NCBI GenBank assembly: GCA_003599535.1
Contig: QZKQ01000048.1
Span: forward strand, 1 to 36,762
Direction of reading: 5' to 3'
Source: Candidatus Zixiibacteriota bacterium
GTDB lineage: Bacteria > Electryoneota > B3-LCP
DNA length: 36,762 bases
Shown here piece after piece: positions 7,458 to 15,932 of the stretch. Every line of letters begins with the position of its first letter. Position 1 is the first letter of the stretch. The notes beneath the pieces are model-generated. The model ran no database searches, had not been told where the DNA came from, and worked only from the letters and a program-made list of their open reading frames with translations. The position numbers and the translations under genes were made by a program.

Positions 7458-9182
7458 TCAGGGTTCGGTGATGAGAACCGTCGGTCCAGCGGCCTGCGGA
7501 TCCGCTGGATGCAGGGAAAGCCTGGCCTGTGCCAGATTGGCGCTGCTCCACTCCTGCGGGAACACCAGGGCCAACAGCTCCTCGTTCGCCTGGGTAGGCA
7601 GAAGCGACAGGGTCATGGGGCCTTCCACTTCCGCCCCGGGGGCGCCCGCGCCGCTCAGGTCCAGACCCTCCAGCTCCCAGATCCATCCGGATCCTGCGGG
7701 ACGGTTGGGGTCGAACGGCTCGATGACCTCGCCCAGGTAGGAATCTTCATCCATGATATAGTCCAGAAGCACCGGAGTGATCCAGGGGGGACGGTTGCCG
7801 CTGGAGTACTCGAAGCGGCCGCAGTCCGGGGCGTTCCCGTTGTAGGGGAAGCCGACGTAGGTGCCGGCGTCAATGGCCGGGCTGCCCCAGGCCAGGTGGA
7901 AGTTGGAATCGGCGTAGGAGACGAAGTTGGGAGCCGCGTTGATGCTGCCGATTTCCTGGTCCGGGAAGTTGGCCTGCACCTGGGCCAGCGTCTGGTACGT
8001 GCCGGCGGAATGCCCCTGCAGCCGGAAGGGCCGGTTGTAGGGCGACGGCGCCGTAGAGTTGGGGCTCCAGTACAGGTTGTTGCGCCATAGCTGCTCGTCG
8101 TACCTTCCCCATAATTCGGCCAGAACGACCTGAGAGTGATACGGCTGCGAGCAGAGATTCATGATGATGTTGTTCTTGAATTCGTTGCCCGGGGGATTGC
8201 CGTCCCAGAAGATGATGGTGGCGGAGTACGGCGATCCCGGGACCACGTTGTAGTAGTTGTCCTTGATGAAGGTGTTGTTGTAGTATTTGCTGTACGATCC
8301 GCGGGGATCCAGTTCCCAACTGCCCGACGATTTGACTACATTGTAGGCGATCAGATTCCCGGAGTTGCCGGCGCAGGAGAGGCCCTTGTCGCCCCATTCC
8401 CCGGGTTCCGGATCGCGCACGCCGTTGCGGGAGAAGTAATTATAGCGGATGTAGGAGTCCCCCGCGCGGAAGTCCAGCCCGGATTCGAAGTTGTTGATGA
8501 CCAGGTTGGAATCGAACACCGTGCTGTCGCCGTTGAACGTCCCCGCCGAGGCGTGGGAAACGCCCTTGGCCCAGTTGTTGGCGATCAGGTTACGGCGCGC
8601 CCAGAGCGTACCGCTGTTGCCGTACATCACGATGCCGGTGCCTTCCGTCGACTGCTGGACGCCGCCCCATTCGCCGTTGTACTGGACGTCGCAGTCGTAC
8701 ACCCCCACGCCGCCGAATCCGTTGCCCAGGTAGAAACCGTTCTCCTTGTGCTTGGACACGGTGCAGTTCATCACGAAGATGCGGCCGGTATGTGTGCCGG
8801 TCACGGTGATGCCGCTGCTGGAGGAGTACATGATGGAGAAGCCCTTGATGACCCAGTTGTTGATCCCGCTGTCGAAGCGGAACCGCCCCGGGTTCATGTT
8901 GACCGACTCGTTCAGGTAGTTCTTCACCACGATGGGGTTGTTCAACGTCCCGGACACCGCCGGATAGACGGATTCGGGATAGTTGCCGGCCCGCACGTGA
9001 ATGGTGTCGCCGGCGGTCACGCCGCTCGAGCTGCTGGTCGCGTAAGCAATGGTCCGCCACGGGGCAGTGATCGAGCCCGAGCTGCTGTTACTGCCGTTCA
9101 GGGCGACGTAGAAGGAGCGGGCCTCGGCCCGAAGCATCCCCAGGGACAGGATGCAGAGTAGGGTAATCACGGTGTTGCGCAT
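7458..9182 (-). CDS. Secreted right-handed parallel beta-helix protein (polysaccharide lyase/epimerase-like fold)
   Basis: 574 aa with a clear Sec signal peptide (MRNTVITLLCILSLGMLRAEA) and a good ribosome site (GGAG six bases before the ATG). After an opening FYVALNGSNSSSGS, typical of pectate-lyase-like proteins (the DUF1565-type start), residues about 30-440 contain repeated short strands rich in N, G and S with periodic NN, YN and RN turns, for example YNGEWGG, SRNGVRD, NNTFI and KNNIIMN. This is the signature of a parallel beta-helix. A proline- and acid-rich C-terminal region of about 100 residues follows. Such folds occur in pectate lyases, alginate lyases and mannuronan C5-epimerases (AlgG). 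The next gene upstream encodes an AlgD-like enzyme, so action on a uronate polymer is attractive, but catalytic residues could not be assigned. Confidence 0.85.
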   Translation of the reverse strand: MRNTVITLLCILSLGMLRAEARSFYVALNGSNSSSGSITAPWRTIAYATSSSSGVTAGDTIHVRAGNYPESVYPAVSGTLNNPIVVKNYLNESVNMNPGRFRFDSGINNWVIKGFSIMYSSSSGITVTGTHTGRIFVMNCTVSKHKENGFYLGNGFGGVGVYDCDVQYNGEWGGVQQSTEGTGIVMYGNSGTLWARRNLIANNWAKGVSHASAGTFNGDSTVFDSNLVINNFESGLDFRAGDSYIRYNYFSRNGVRDPEPGEWGDKGLSCAGNSGNLIAYNVVKSSGSWELDPRGSYSKYYNNTFIKDNYYNVVPGSPYSATIIFWDGNPPGNEFKNNIIMNLCSQPYHSQVVLAELWGRYDEQLWRNNLYWSPNSTAPSPYNRPFRLQGHSAGTYQTLAQVQANFPDQEIGSINAAPNFVSYADSNFHLAWGSPAIDAGTYVGFPYNGNAPDCGRFEYSSGNRPPWITPVLLDYIMDEDSYLGEVIEPFDPNRPAGSGWIWELEGLDLSGAGAPGAEVEGPMTLSLLPTQANEELLALVFPQEWSSANLAQARLSLHPADPQAAGPTVLITEP

Positions 9183-9294
9183 TGCTGACTCCGGTTTGTT
9201 TACACATATGGTCCGTGGACAAAGTACATCAGGTCACAGGAGCAGATGAATACAACCGGATCAGGGACAGCAAGCGCGGCGCATACCGGCGCCC

Positions 9295-10596
9295 TCACCA
9301 ACCGATACCCTGGGTTTCCCGGGCCGCAAGGCGCGGCTCCAGGCGTTCAAGTTCGATGACCTCCTTGTCGTGAAGGTCGTAGTCCAGCAGATCGCTCTGG
9401 TGGTGCCCCACCACCAACACCCGGGCAAAAGAAACCAGCTCACCCAAGGTCGGAGTCATCAACTTCTCGATGTGGGGGACTTCTTTCTCAATATACTGCC
9501 GGTTGGCGCCAAACAGCTTGGAAATATGCACATTGGCGTCGTATATCCGAACCGGGAATCCGCGACCGATCAGGTGTTCGACCAGCAGCACCAGGGGGCT
9601 CTCGCGCAGGTCGTCGGTGCCGGGCTTGAAGGAGAGCCCGTAGACGCCGACATTGCGCCGCCCGCCCCGCAGAATCAGGCGCAGGGCCTGGTCCAGGTGG
9701 GCCTGGTTGCTGGGCATCAGCGAGGCCAGCAGCGGGACGTCGGCGTCCTCGCTGCGGGCGAAGTAGTTCAGGGCCCGCACGTCCTTGGGCAGGCAGGACC
9801 CGCCGAAGGCGAAGCCGGGCTTCAGGTAGGCCCGGGATATGTTCAGCTTGTCATCGCGGCAGAACAGATCCATGAGCAGGTGCGAATCCACCCCCGCGGC
9901 CTTGCACAGCCGCCCTATCTCGTTGGCAAAGCAGATCTTCACCGCGTGGTAGGAATTCGAGGCGTACTTGATCATTTCCGCCGCCTCGATGGGCACCCGC
10001 ACCAGGGGGGCATCCAGTCCCTCGTACATGGCTTCCAGGGCTTCCGCGGAGCGCGCGTCCAGGGACCCGATGACGGTGTACGGCGGACCGAAGAAATCGC
10101 GCACCGAGGAGCCTTCGCGCAGGAATTCCGGGTTGATGCAGACGCCGAAATCCTGGCCCGCGCGCTTGCCGGAACTGGCTTCCAGGGCCGGAATCACGGT
10201 GCCCCGCACCGATCCCGGCAGCATGGTGGAGCGCACCACCACCACGTGATACCCATTCTTGCGGGCCAGGCCTTCCCCGATGGAACGGCAGCAGCTCTCC
10301 ACGTACTGCAGGTTCAGACTGCCGTTCTCATGGGACGGCGTGCCCACGCAGATCAGGGACAGGTCCGAGCCCAGCACGGCCTCCACCGACTGTTCGGTGG
10401 CCGTGAGTTTTCCCCCCTCGACGGCCTCCCGGACCAGGTCGCCAATCTCCTCTTCCACGATGGTGGACTGGCCCGAGCGGATCAGGTTCACTTTCTGGGC
10501 GTTGACGTCCACCCCGGTGACCTGGTGCCCCAGGCGCGTCAGGCAGGCAGCCGACACGCAGCCAACGTATCCCAGGCCGAAGACGGATAGGTGCAT
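9295..10596 (-). CDS. algD: GDP-mannose 6-dehydrogenase-like nucleotide-sugar dehydrogenase (AlgD-like)
   Basis: 433 aa, close to Pseudomonas AlgD (436 aa) and collinear with it. Visible features: the NAD-binding GLGYVG at 7-12, VRSTMLPG near 121-128, NPEFLREG at 155-162, EMIKY with K210, and the catalytic cysteine block GFAFGGSCLPKD with C268, the same position as in AlgD. The preceding KLNISRAYLKPG and the final residues GIGW are also AlgD-like rather than UDP-glucose-dehydrogenase-like. The enzyme oxidises GDP-mannose to GDP-mannuronate with two NAD+. This predicts a mannuronate or derived uronate in the polymer. A GGGGGA ribosome site precedes the ATG. A UDP-sugar dehydrogenase is the main alternative. 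Confidence 0.88.
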   Translation of the reverse strand: MHLSVFGLGYVGCVSAACLTRLGHQVTGVDVNAQKVNLIRSGQSTIVEEEIGDLVREAVEGGKLTATEQSVEAVLGSDLSLICVGTPSHENGSLNLQYVESCCRSIGEGLARKNGYHVVVVRSTMLPGSVRGTVIPALEASSGKRAGQDFGVCINPEFLREGSSVRDFFGPPYTVIGSLDARSAEALEAMYEGLDAPLVRVPIEAAEMIKYASNSYHAVKICFANEIGRLCKAAGVDSHLLMDLFCRDDKLNISRAYLKPGFAFGGSCLPKDVRALNYFARSEDADVPLLASLMPSNQAHLDQALRLILRGGRRNVGVYGLSFKPGTDDLRESPLVLLVEHLIGRGFPVRIYDANVHISKLFGANRQYIEKEVPHIEKLMTPTLGELVSFARVLVVGHHQSDLLDYDLHDKEVIELERLEPRLAARETQGIGW

Positions 10597-10763
10597 TTTT
10601 TCCCCCGTAACAATATAACCAATTCAAATCTCGAATGAAAGTGTTTATTTTCAAATTTTTAGGTGTGGAATGATCCCTTGCCGAACCGTGCATTATTTGC
10701 ACAATCCAGCGAACTGAAAATTTGCGCGGCGGCCGCATTCCGTGCGGTCATTTGGGCCGAATA
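10597..10763 (-). promoter_or_regulatory. AT-rich intergenic gap with candidate terminator hairpins and internal promoter before the algD-like gene
   Basis: This 167-base gap is one of the few AT-rich patches in the minus-strand gene train. At its far end lies a stem of seven pairs including one G-U (10731-10737 with 10743-10749), followed on the minus strand by a short T-run, a plausible terminator for the GT-C gene. A second small hairpin (GTGCA/TGCAC, 10688-10702) follows. A TATATT hexamer (10617-10612 on the minus strand) sits about 15 bases before the algD-like start, with only weak -35 candidates. An internal transcription start is inferred, not proven. Confidence 0.4.
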
Positions 10764-12200
10764 TTACTCTTGCAGGGCCGCGGCGCCGTATTCCGCCAGA
10801 TTATAATTGAAGGTGTAGCCGGTGATGTAGCCGGCATGCTGGATGTAGAAAATGGAGTAGTTGTCGGCTTTCAGCCTCTCCAGATCCCAGCTCGACACCG
10901 CCCGGGAAAACCAGCGGTCGCCGACCTGGAGCAGATAGGTGTCATAGGGGCTCTCTCCCACCCGGCGCACAGAGCGGATCTGCTTGCGGCAGGCGAAGCG
11001 GATCCGGTCCAGGTGAGAACCGACCAGAATCAGCGGCCGCTGTCCCGGAGCCAGAGGCAGAGGCACGGTCAGCCATCTGTCCAGGTCACGCTGGAACCGG
11101 CGCTGTTCGCGAAGATGCTGCACCAGCGCGCCGGCCCGGGCGGGGACAAAAGCCAGTTGGGTCTCTTCTTTCCAGGCGGCAGTGTCCACGGCCGGCACGG
11201 ATACGAAATTATTCAGCGCCACCAGAGCCGTCAGATGCCACCACCACCCGGGCGTCACCCAACGGTCCAGGAGAATAAGGGCGAAGGGCAGCACCGGCAT
11301 CAGGTAGGCCGGCTCCGCCGGCAGACGCAGGAACATCGCCAGTCCCAGAACCGCGGCGGCGTACACCGGCAGGCGCGAGGGTTCGCGCCCGTCGGGCTTC
11401 CGCGCCGCGGGCTGGGATCCCCGTTGGCGCCATGATCCGGCCAGGGCCAGGCCCAACAGGATCAGCGCCGGCGCCCCCACGGTGTAGCGCACCGCCCGGT
11501 ACAGGGCCTGCGCCACGTGATGCGAGTAGGGTACGTAATTGAAATGCTGCAAGCCGTAAGTCAGCACCATGGGGGAGAAGGCGATCAACGCTGTGGCCAG
11601 GAAAACAAGTCCGGCCTTCAGGGTCACGGCCCAATCGCGCCGCTGATTCCAGATGACTCCCAGCAGCGGCAGTATCATCACCCCCGCAGGTAACCGCATT
11701 CCTACCGCCAGCCCTGCCAGCACGGCGCTCTGGTACGGCTTCCCCGCCAGCGCCCGCTCCCAGGCCAGCAGGATCAGCGCCAGCGACCACCAGTAATCCA
11801 TGGTGGAAAAGCTGGCGATCCAGACGACGGGAACGAAAGCGAAGAGAACCAACAGCAGCAGGGGCCGGCGGACACGGTAATGGACGAAGATACGGTACAG
11901 CGCCGCCAACCCCACCAGGGAAACTGCCATGGTGGCCAGGTTGGTCAGCCGGCCGCCGCCCAGCACCATGAGCGGAGTGTTCACAATGTCATAGAGCGGA
12001 TATCCCGGCGAACGGGAGTAGTAATACCGGTGATCTTCCCACATCCGAAAAGCATTGAAACCGAAGCGGTAGGCGTCGGGGTCCCCCCCCAGGTCATCGG
12101 ACCAGAACACCAGGCGGCTGACCAGGATGAGCAGCAAAACGCCGATCACCGGCAGAACCTGGCGGCCGTCCAGGTGCACTGCACTCCGGCCGTTCTCCAC
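10764..12200 (-). CDS. Multi-pass GT-C membrane glycosyltransferase-like protein
   Basis: 478 aa with about ten hydrophobic segments through residue 350, then a soluble C-terminal region of about 130 residues. The first periplasmic loop contains GDPDAYRFG, the acidic pair typical of GT-C (GT39/GT83-like) enzymes, followed by YSRSPGYPLYD, the R-x-P-x-YP-L/Y pattern shared with the two other membrane transferases in this window. Such proteins use polyprenyl-phosphate sugars as donors and act on the periplasmic side. The GT2 gene at 6119-7216 could make the donor. The acceptor is probably the polymer or its lipid-linked repeat unit. It is the last gene before an AT-rich gap and so may end a transcription unit. 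Confidence 0.8.
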   Translation of the reverse strand: MENGRSAVHLDGRQVLPVIGVLLLILVSRLVFWSDDLGGDPDAYRFGFNAFRMWEDHRYYYSRSPGYPLYDIVNTPLMVLGGGRLTNLATMAVSLVGLAALYRIFVHYRVRRPLLLLVLFAFVPVVWIASFSTMDYWWSLALILLAWERALAGKPYQSAVLAGLAVGMRLPAGVMILPLLGVIWNQRRDWAVTLKAGLVFLATALIAFSPMVLTYGLQHFNYVPYSHHVAQALYRAVRYTVGAPALILLGLALAGSWRQRGSQPAARKPDGREPSRLPVYAAAVLGLAMFLRLPAEPAYLMPVLPFALILLDRWVTPGWWWHLTALVALNNFVSVPAVDTAAWKEETQLAFVPARAGALVQHLREQRRFQRDLDRWLTVPLPLAPGQRPLILVGSHLDRIRFACRKQIRSVRRVGESPYDTYLLQVGDRWFSRAVSSWDLERLKADNYSIFYIQHAGYITGYTFNYNLAEYGAAALQE

Positions 12201-12244
12201 CGAAATCCTCCCGTAATAGCACGAATTCCGGCCTCAGAATAATG

Positions 12245-13234
12245 CTATCCCGAAAGCCGCTGCTGGATGAACCCGTTAATCCGTCCGATCTGCTGATCCC
12301 AGGCCTGGCGCTTTTCGGTGCGGAGCCGGGCGATTTCCTCGCGGTAGTAATCCCGGCGTTCCAGCAGTTCCCGGACGGCGCGCACGATATCTGCAGTGGA
12401 ATTATCGGTGAAAATGGCGCCCCGGTAGAAGTTCTCCCGTAGCACCGGCCAGTCGGAAGTGACGATGGGGACGGCCCAGGACATGGCCTCGTAGGCCCCC
12501 ATCTGCATGACGTTGTCGTTCTTCACCAGGATCATGGCGCCGTCCATGGCCTGCACCAGGCCCACATAGCGGGGCCGGGGCTGAAAATCAGTGAAGGTGA
12601 CATTGTCCGGCGCTCCGGACACCAGGTCCGGGGGGGCGTTCTTCACGGCTCCGGTGACGAAAAAGCGCACTTGGGGAAGCTGCCGGGCCGCTTCGATGAC
12701 TTCGCGGGTGGGCTCGTCTTCGGCGAAGGTGCCGATCACCACCAGGCAGGGCCCTTCCGGCCGGGTGAACGGTTCCACCTCTTCGTGGTCCACCGAAAGC
12801 GCGCCCAGGACTTCCACGTTGGCGCCCCAGGAAGTGACCAGCTCGCGGTGGCGCTGGTTGGTGACAATGGAAAACAGGGAATACCGGTAGACGTATTTCA
12901 TCATCGGCAACGACCAGCGCCACTGCGGCTTGATAAACAATCCCGAATGCGAATCCACCACGTACCGGACCCGGGTCAGGAAATGCAACAGGAACAGCGT
13001 CAGGGGCAGAAAGATGGGCTGGTTCATGACGAAAACCAGCCGGGGCCGGCGCCGCAGCACCAGAAGAATGGTATGCACCGTCATCACCAGGTAGCGCAGC
13101 ACGGCTTTGGGCACGTTGTGCTTGCCCGCCAGGTAGCGGAAGTAGACCGGTTCAGCCTGGAAATTGGCCGCCAGGGTCTGGCTGCGCCGGGAGTAGGGCA
13201 ACCAGGTCAGGAAGACGCGTTCGGGGGATCTCAT
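12245..13234 (-). CDS. Glycosyltransferase of the GT4/GT-B type
   Basis: 329 aa, somewhat short for a GT4 protein. The N-terminal half carries a hydrophobic stretch (about 47-85) ending in the VVDSHSG segment, like the HD/HS acceptor-side motif of GT-B enzymes. The C-terminal half has LVVIGTFAEDEPTREVIEAA (phosphate-binding region) and a NDNVMQMGAYEAMSWAVP donor motif, with the last E of the EX7E pattern present. It starts four bases after the stop of the upstream methyltransferase gene. Likely role: addition of one sugar to the undecaprenyl-linked repeat unit in the cytoplasm. Donor and linkage are unknown. Confidence 0.8.
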   Translation of the reverse strand: MRSPERVFLTWLPYSRRSQTLAANFQAEPVYFRYLAGKHNVPKAVLRYLVMTVHTILLVLRRRPRLVFVMNQPIFLPLTLFLLHFLTRVRYVVDSHSGLFIKPQWRWSLPMMKYVYRYSLFSIVTNQRHRELVTSWGANVEVLGALSVDHEEVEPFTRPEGPCLVVIGTFAEDEPTREVIEAARQLPQVRFFVTGAVKNAPPDLVSGAPDNVTFTDFQPRPRYVGLVQAMDGAMILVKNDNVMQMGAYEAMSWAVPIVTSDWPVLRENFYRGAIFTDNSTADIVRAVRELLERRDYYREEIARLRTEKRQAWDQQIGRINGFIQQRLSG

Positions 13235-13237
13235 CGG

Positions 13238-13951
13238 TTATATGGCTCGAGCGGAAAAGGCCATTTTGTACCCGCATTCGGTGTTGCGCGAGAATCTCTC
13301 GCTGGTCAGGCACAGCGGGTAGGTAAAGGGATATAACAAATAGGAAAGTTTGGGCGACATCAGGGTCCGGCGGTATACGCTGGCCGCCAGGGGAGATCGC
13401 AACAGATAGGTGGATTGCACCACGTCGAAGCCGGCTTTTCGCAGGAGATCGTGCAGGTCGCCGTTGCGGTACCAATGGTACACGGTGAACTTGGCCGCAT
13501 GGCGGGCGCGATCCTTTTCGGTGATGTCCGGCAGGGAAAAGGAATCCACCGTCATCACCAGCTTGCCGCCGGGTTTCAAAACGCGGCGCAGTTCCGATAG
13601 AGCCTGGTAATCATTTTCAAAATGCTCCAACACACAGATGCCGATGGCGGCATCGAACTGCCGGTCCTTGAAGGGCAGGTAATGGGCGTCGCAACCGATC
13701 AGCCCGAAAAACCCGCCGTTCATCCGTTTCGCCTGTTTCAAACGATCGCGGTTGAAATCGAAGCCCACGACTTCGCCCGCCAGATACGCCAGCCTGGAAG
13801 TCCAGTATCCATCTCCGCAGGCCACATCCAACACTCGTTCATGGCCCTGCAAGTTCAGATAGCGAATCAAGGTATTGTATTCCATTTGCCGGGAGACGTT
13901 GAATCCGTTTAGCGAAATGTGGACCGATTTTTCCATGAACTTGAATTCCAT
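13238..13951 (-). CDS. Class I SAM-dependent methyltransferase (Methyltransf_11/25 type)
   Basis: 237 aa. The ATG at 13951 lies eight bases after a GGAG site inside the end of the upstream lyase gene (43-base overlap). Motif I is VLDVACGDGYW (about 40-50), followed by VVGFDFN (acidic strand 2 end), CDAHYLPF, then DAAIGICVLEHF and LRRVLKPGGKLVMT, an ideal order for a class I methyltransferase of the UbiE-like type. It should use S-adenosylmethionine to methylate a small acceptor. In this context a sugar O-methylation, or terminal methylation controlling chain length, is possible, but nothing identifies the acceptor. Confidence 0.9.
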   Translation of the reverse strand: MEFKFMEKSVHISLNGFNVSRQMEYNTLIRYLNLQGHERVLDVACGDGYWTSRLAYLAGEVVGFDFNRDRLKQAKRMNGGFFGLIGCDAHYLPFKDRQFDAAIGICVLEHFENDYQALSELRRVLKPGGKLVMTVDSFSLPDITEKDRARHAAKFTVYHWYRNGDLHDLLRKAGFDVVQSTYLLRSPLAASVYRRTLMSPKLSYLLYPFTYPLCLTSERFSRNTECGYKMAFSARAI

Positions 13952-15891
13952 GTTCCTTTCTCCATGCTGATCATTATATCATGTTCATTCCATCCCCAGG
14001 CCAGGTCTCCCAGCCCGGCGAACCGCACGCGGCGCGCCGGACCATCCAACTCCACCTCGCCCGGTAGTTCATCCGGTTTCACCAAAACGTTCACCACGTC
14101 CACCGGCAGATCGCCGGCGCATCGGGCCGTCAGCGTTACCGCCTCCAGGTACTGCCCGTACGCGGGAGCCACCCACCCCTGCCAGTGGGGTTGGGTTCGC
14201 CCCTGAACCAATTCCATTTCCTGTGCAAGGTTGCACCATGTCCGATGCGCCATGCGGAGGTTTTGCCGCAGCCAGAGATGGCGCCCCGGCGCTTCCCGGC
14301 GGGCCTCCCATCCGGCGTCGGCGTGAAAAAAGGTTTCCAGGGTGTGCCGGCCGGGGCCCTCCACCCGGTCCACCACCACCAGGAAGAACGGACCGGTCCC
14401 CATGATCAGCAGGCGTTTATGCGTGACCGGCTCGTAGCCGTCGTGCTCTCCGGCCCAGTAGATGCCCCCCTCGAATTCGCCCTGCGCCAGAAGCCGCGCC
14501 CGGGCGCCGCGACCGAAGCGGAACGACCCGGTGATCTGGGAACTGCTTCGACCGTCCACTTGCAGGGTGTTGTGCGCCGCGGTGGACCGGGCGAAAGCCC
14601 GGGCCGCGTGATCCACGTAACTGAAGCCGCCCGGATCCACCAGGAAGCGGACGCCGTCCACGTGGGCTTCGAAGGACAAGGCGTCGGCGTGCCCGTGGTG
14701 CGAAGCGCCGGGCAGCCCGAAGGGGGCCACATCGAACAGCACCGCCGCCGTTCCCGAGCGCCACACGTGGTACCCGCCGGGGGCCGAGGGTTCCTCCCCG
14801 GCCTCCGATGCGTCCAGGAGATCGTCCTCTGTCAGTCCGGCCAGGAGCCACTCCCGCTCCAATGGGGAATCCGCGGCGGTCCGCCCCAGGCCGGCGAAGG
14901 CGCGACCTTCCACCTCCTCGCGGCTGGACCCGGCCATGCGGTCGCTGTCCCCCAGGGCGATGAATCCCCCGTCGGCCGCACGCAACTGCCAGGCCGCGGC
15001 GGCCATGCGTCCCAGCCGCCGGCGGTAGGCGGGGGAAAATTCCCGCTGCGCCATCCGCCCCAGGATCCACCCTTTCAGGAAATTCGTCCCCGTGATCAGG
15101 TGATAGTTGGTGCACAGCTCGGCGTTCATGCCGTCGGGGAGCACTTGGCGGAGCATCTCATCTTCCAGGAGACGCCGCCCCAGGGCCTGCCAGGTGGTGG
15201 CCCGGGGATGCCCGGCCAGGGCGGCTCCCGCGGCCAGCAGGGCCAGGGCCTCGTAGATCAGGTGGTTTCCGGTGCGAGTACGGTGGATCTCGACGTTCCA
15301 GGCCGCCTCGAGCACGGCCTGCAGTCCCGCGCGGCGGGCTTCCCGGGGGAGCAATTCCCCCAGCAGAGCCAGGGCTTCGACCAGGTTCAGCAGGCGGATC
15401 GCATCGTCCACCGAATCCCATTCCCGCTCCACCGCCCGGGCCTTTTCCCACTCGAACAGCCGGGTTTCCACCGCCTGAAGGAAAAGGGCGGAATCGTCAA
15501 CCGTCAGAGCGGCGCGGACCAGGGGCCGCAGGAAATCCAGTCGCGACAGAAGCCGGTAGCAATAGGCGTCCCGGGCCGAGGCCTGGGGATCGGGGTGCAG
15601 CGCGATGGGCCGGCGGCCGAATCCGGACACCTCGGTCCAGCCCGACATGGCCGGCTCGGCGTCGGCCAGCAGGCGGGCGTGGTCCCCGGAATGACGCCGC
15701 AGCAAATTGCGGGCCGCTTCCCCGGTCAGGGGCCAGCGCGGCACGGCGGCGCGGTCCAGCCATTCCCGCTCCCGCGCCTCCAGCCCATGGCGCAGCAGGG
15801 GCAAACGCCATCTGCGGTTCAGGAGTACCACGCGATCCTGGGCAATACCCGCTATTTGCGCGGGAGTCCGGCCTTTCAGAGCGGTCAACAC
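13909..15891 (-). CDS. Heparinase II/III family protein (uronate polysaccharide lyase-like)
   Basis: About 660 aa from a GTG at 15891. The open frame extends to 16221, but that part only shadows the upstream GT4 gene, so the start is uncertain between roughly 15890 and 15940. An alpha-helical toroid region (about 90-330) includes RTRTGNHLIYEALALL and NAELCTNYHLITG. The Heparinase_II/III beta-sandwich domain follows with SHHGHADALSFE, DPGGFSYVD and RSTAAHNTLQVDG, the family hallmark around the catalytic histidine/tyrosine region. No signal peptide is visible. Members cleave uronate polymers by beta-elimination; many EPS loci carry one. Together with the AlgD-like gene it supports a uronate-containing polymer. 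A turnover or quality-control role is inference. Confidence 0.88.
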   Translation of the reverse strand: MLTALKGRTPAQIAGIAQDRVVLLNRRWRLPLLRHGLEAREREWLDRAAVPRWPLTGEAARNLLRRHSGDHARLLADAEPAMSGWTEVSGFGRRPIALHPDPQASARDAYCYRLLSRLDFLRPLVRAALTVDDSALFLQAVETRLFEWEKARAVEREWDSVDDAIRLLNLVEALALLGELLPREARRAGLQAVLEAAWNVEIHRTRTGNHLIYEALALLAAGAALAGHPRATTWQALGRRLLEDEMLRQVLPDGMNAELCTNYHLITGTNFLKGWILGRMAQREFSPAYRRRLGRMAAAAWQLRAADGGFIALGDSDRMAGSSREEVEGRAFAGLGRTAADSPLEREWLLAGLTEDDLLDASEAGEEPSAPGGYHVWRSGTAAVLFDVAPFGLPGASHHGHADALSFEAHVDGVRFLVDPGGFSYVDHAARAFARSTAAHNTLQVDGRSSSQITGSFRFGRGARARLLAQGEFEGGIYWAGEHDGYEPVTHKRLLIMGTGPFFLVVVDRVEGPGRHTLETFFHADAGWEARREAPGRHLWLRQNLRMAHRTWCNLAQEMELVQGRTQPHWQGWVAPAYGQYLEAVTLTARCAGDLPVDVVNVLVKPDELPGEVELDGPARRVRFAGLGDLAWGWNEHDIMISMEKGTWNSSSWKNRSTFR

Positions 15892-15932
15892 CGGGCAGAC
15901 ACTCTCGTTACAGGGAAGGAATAAATGTAAGG

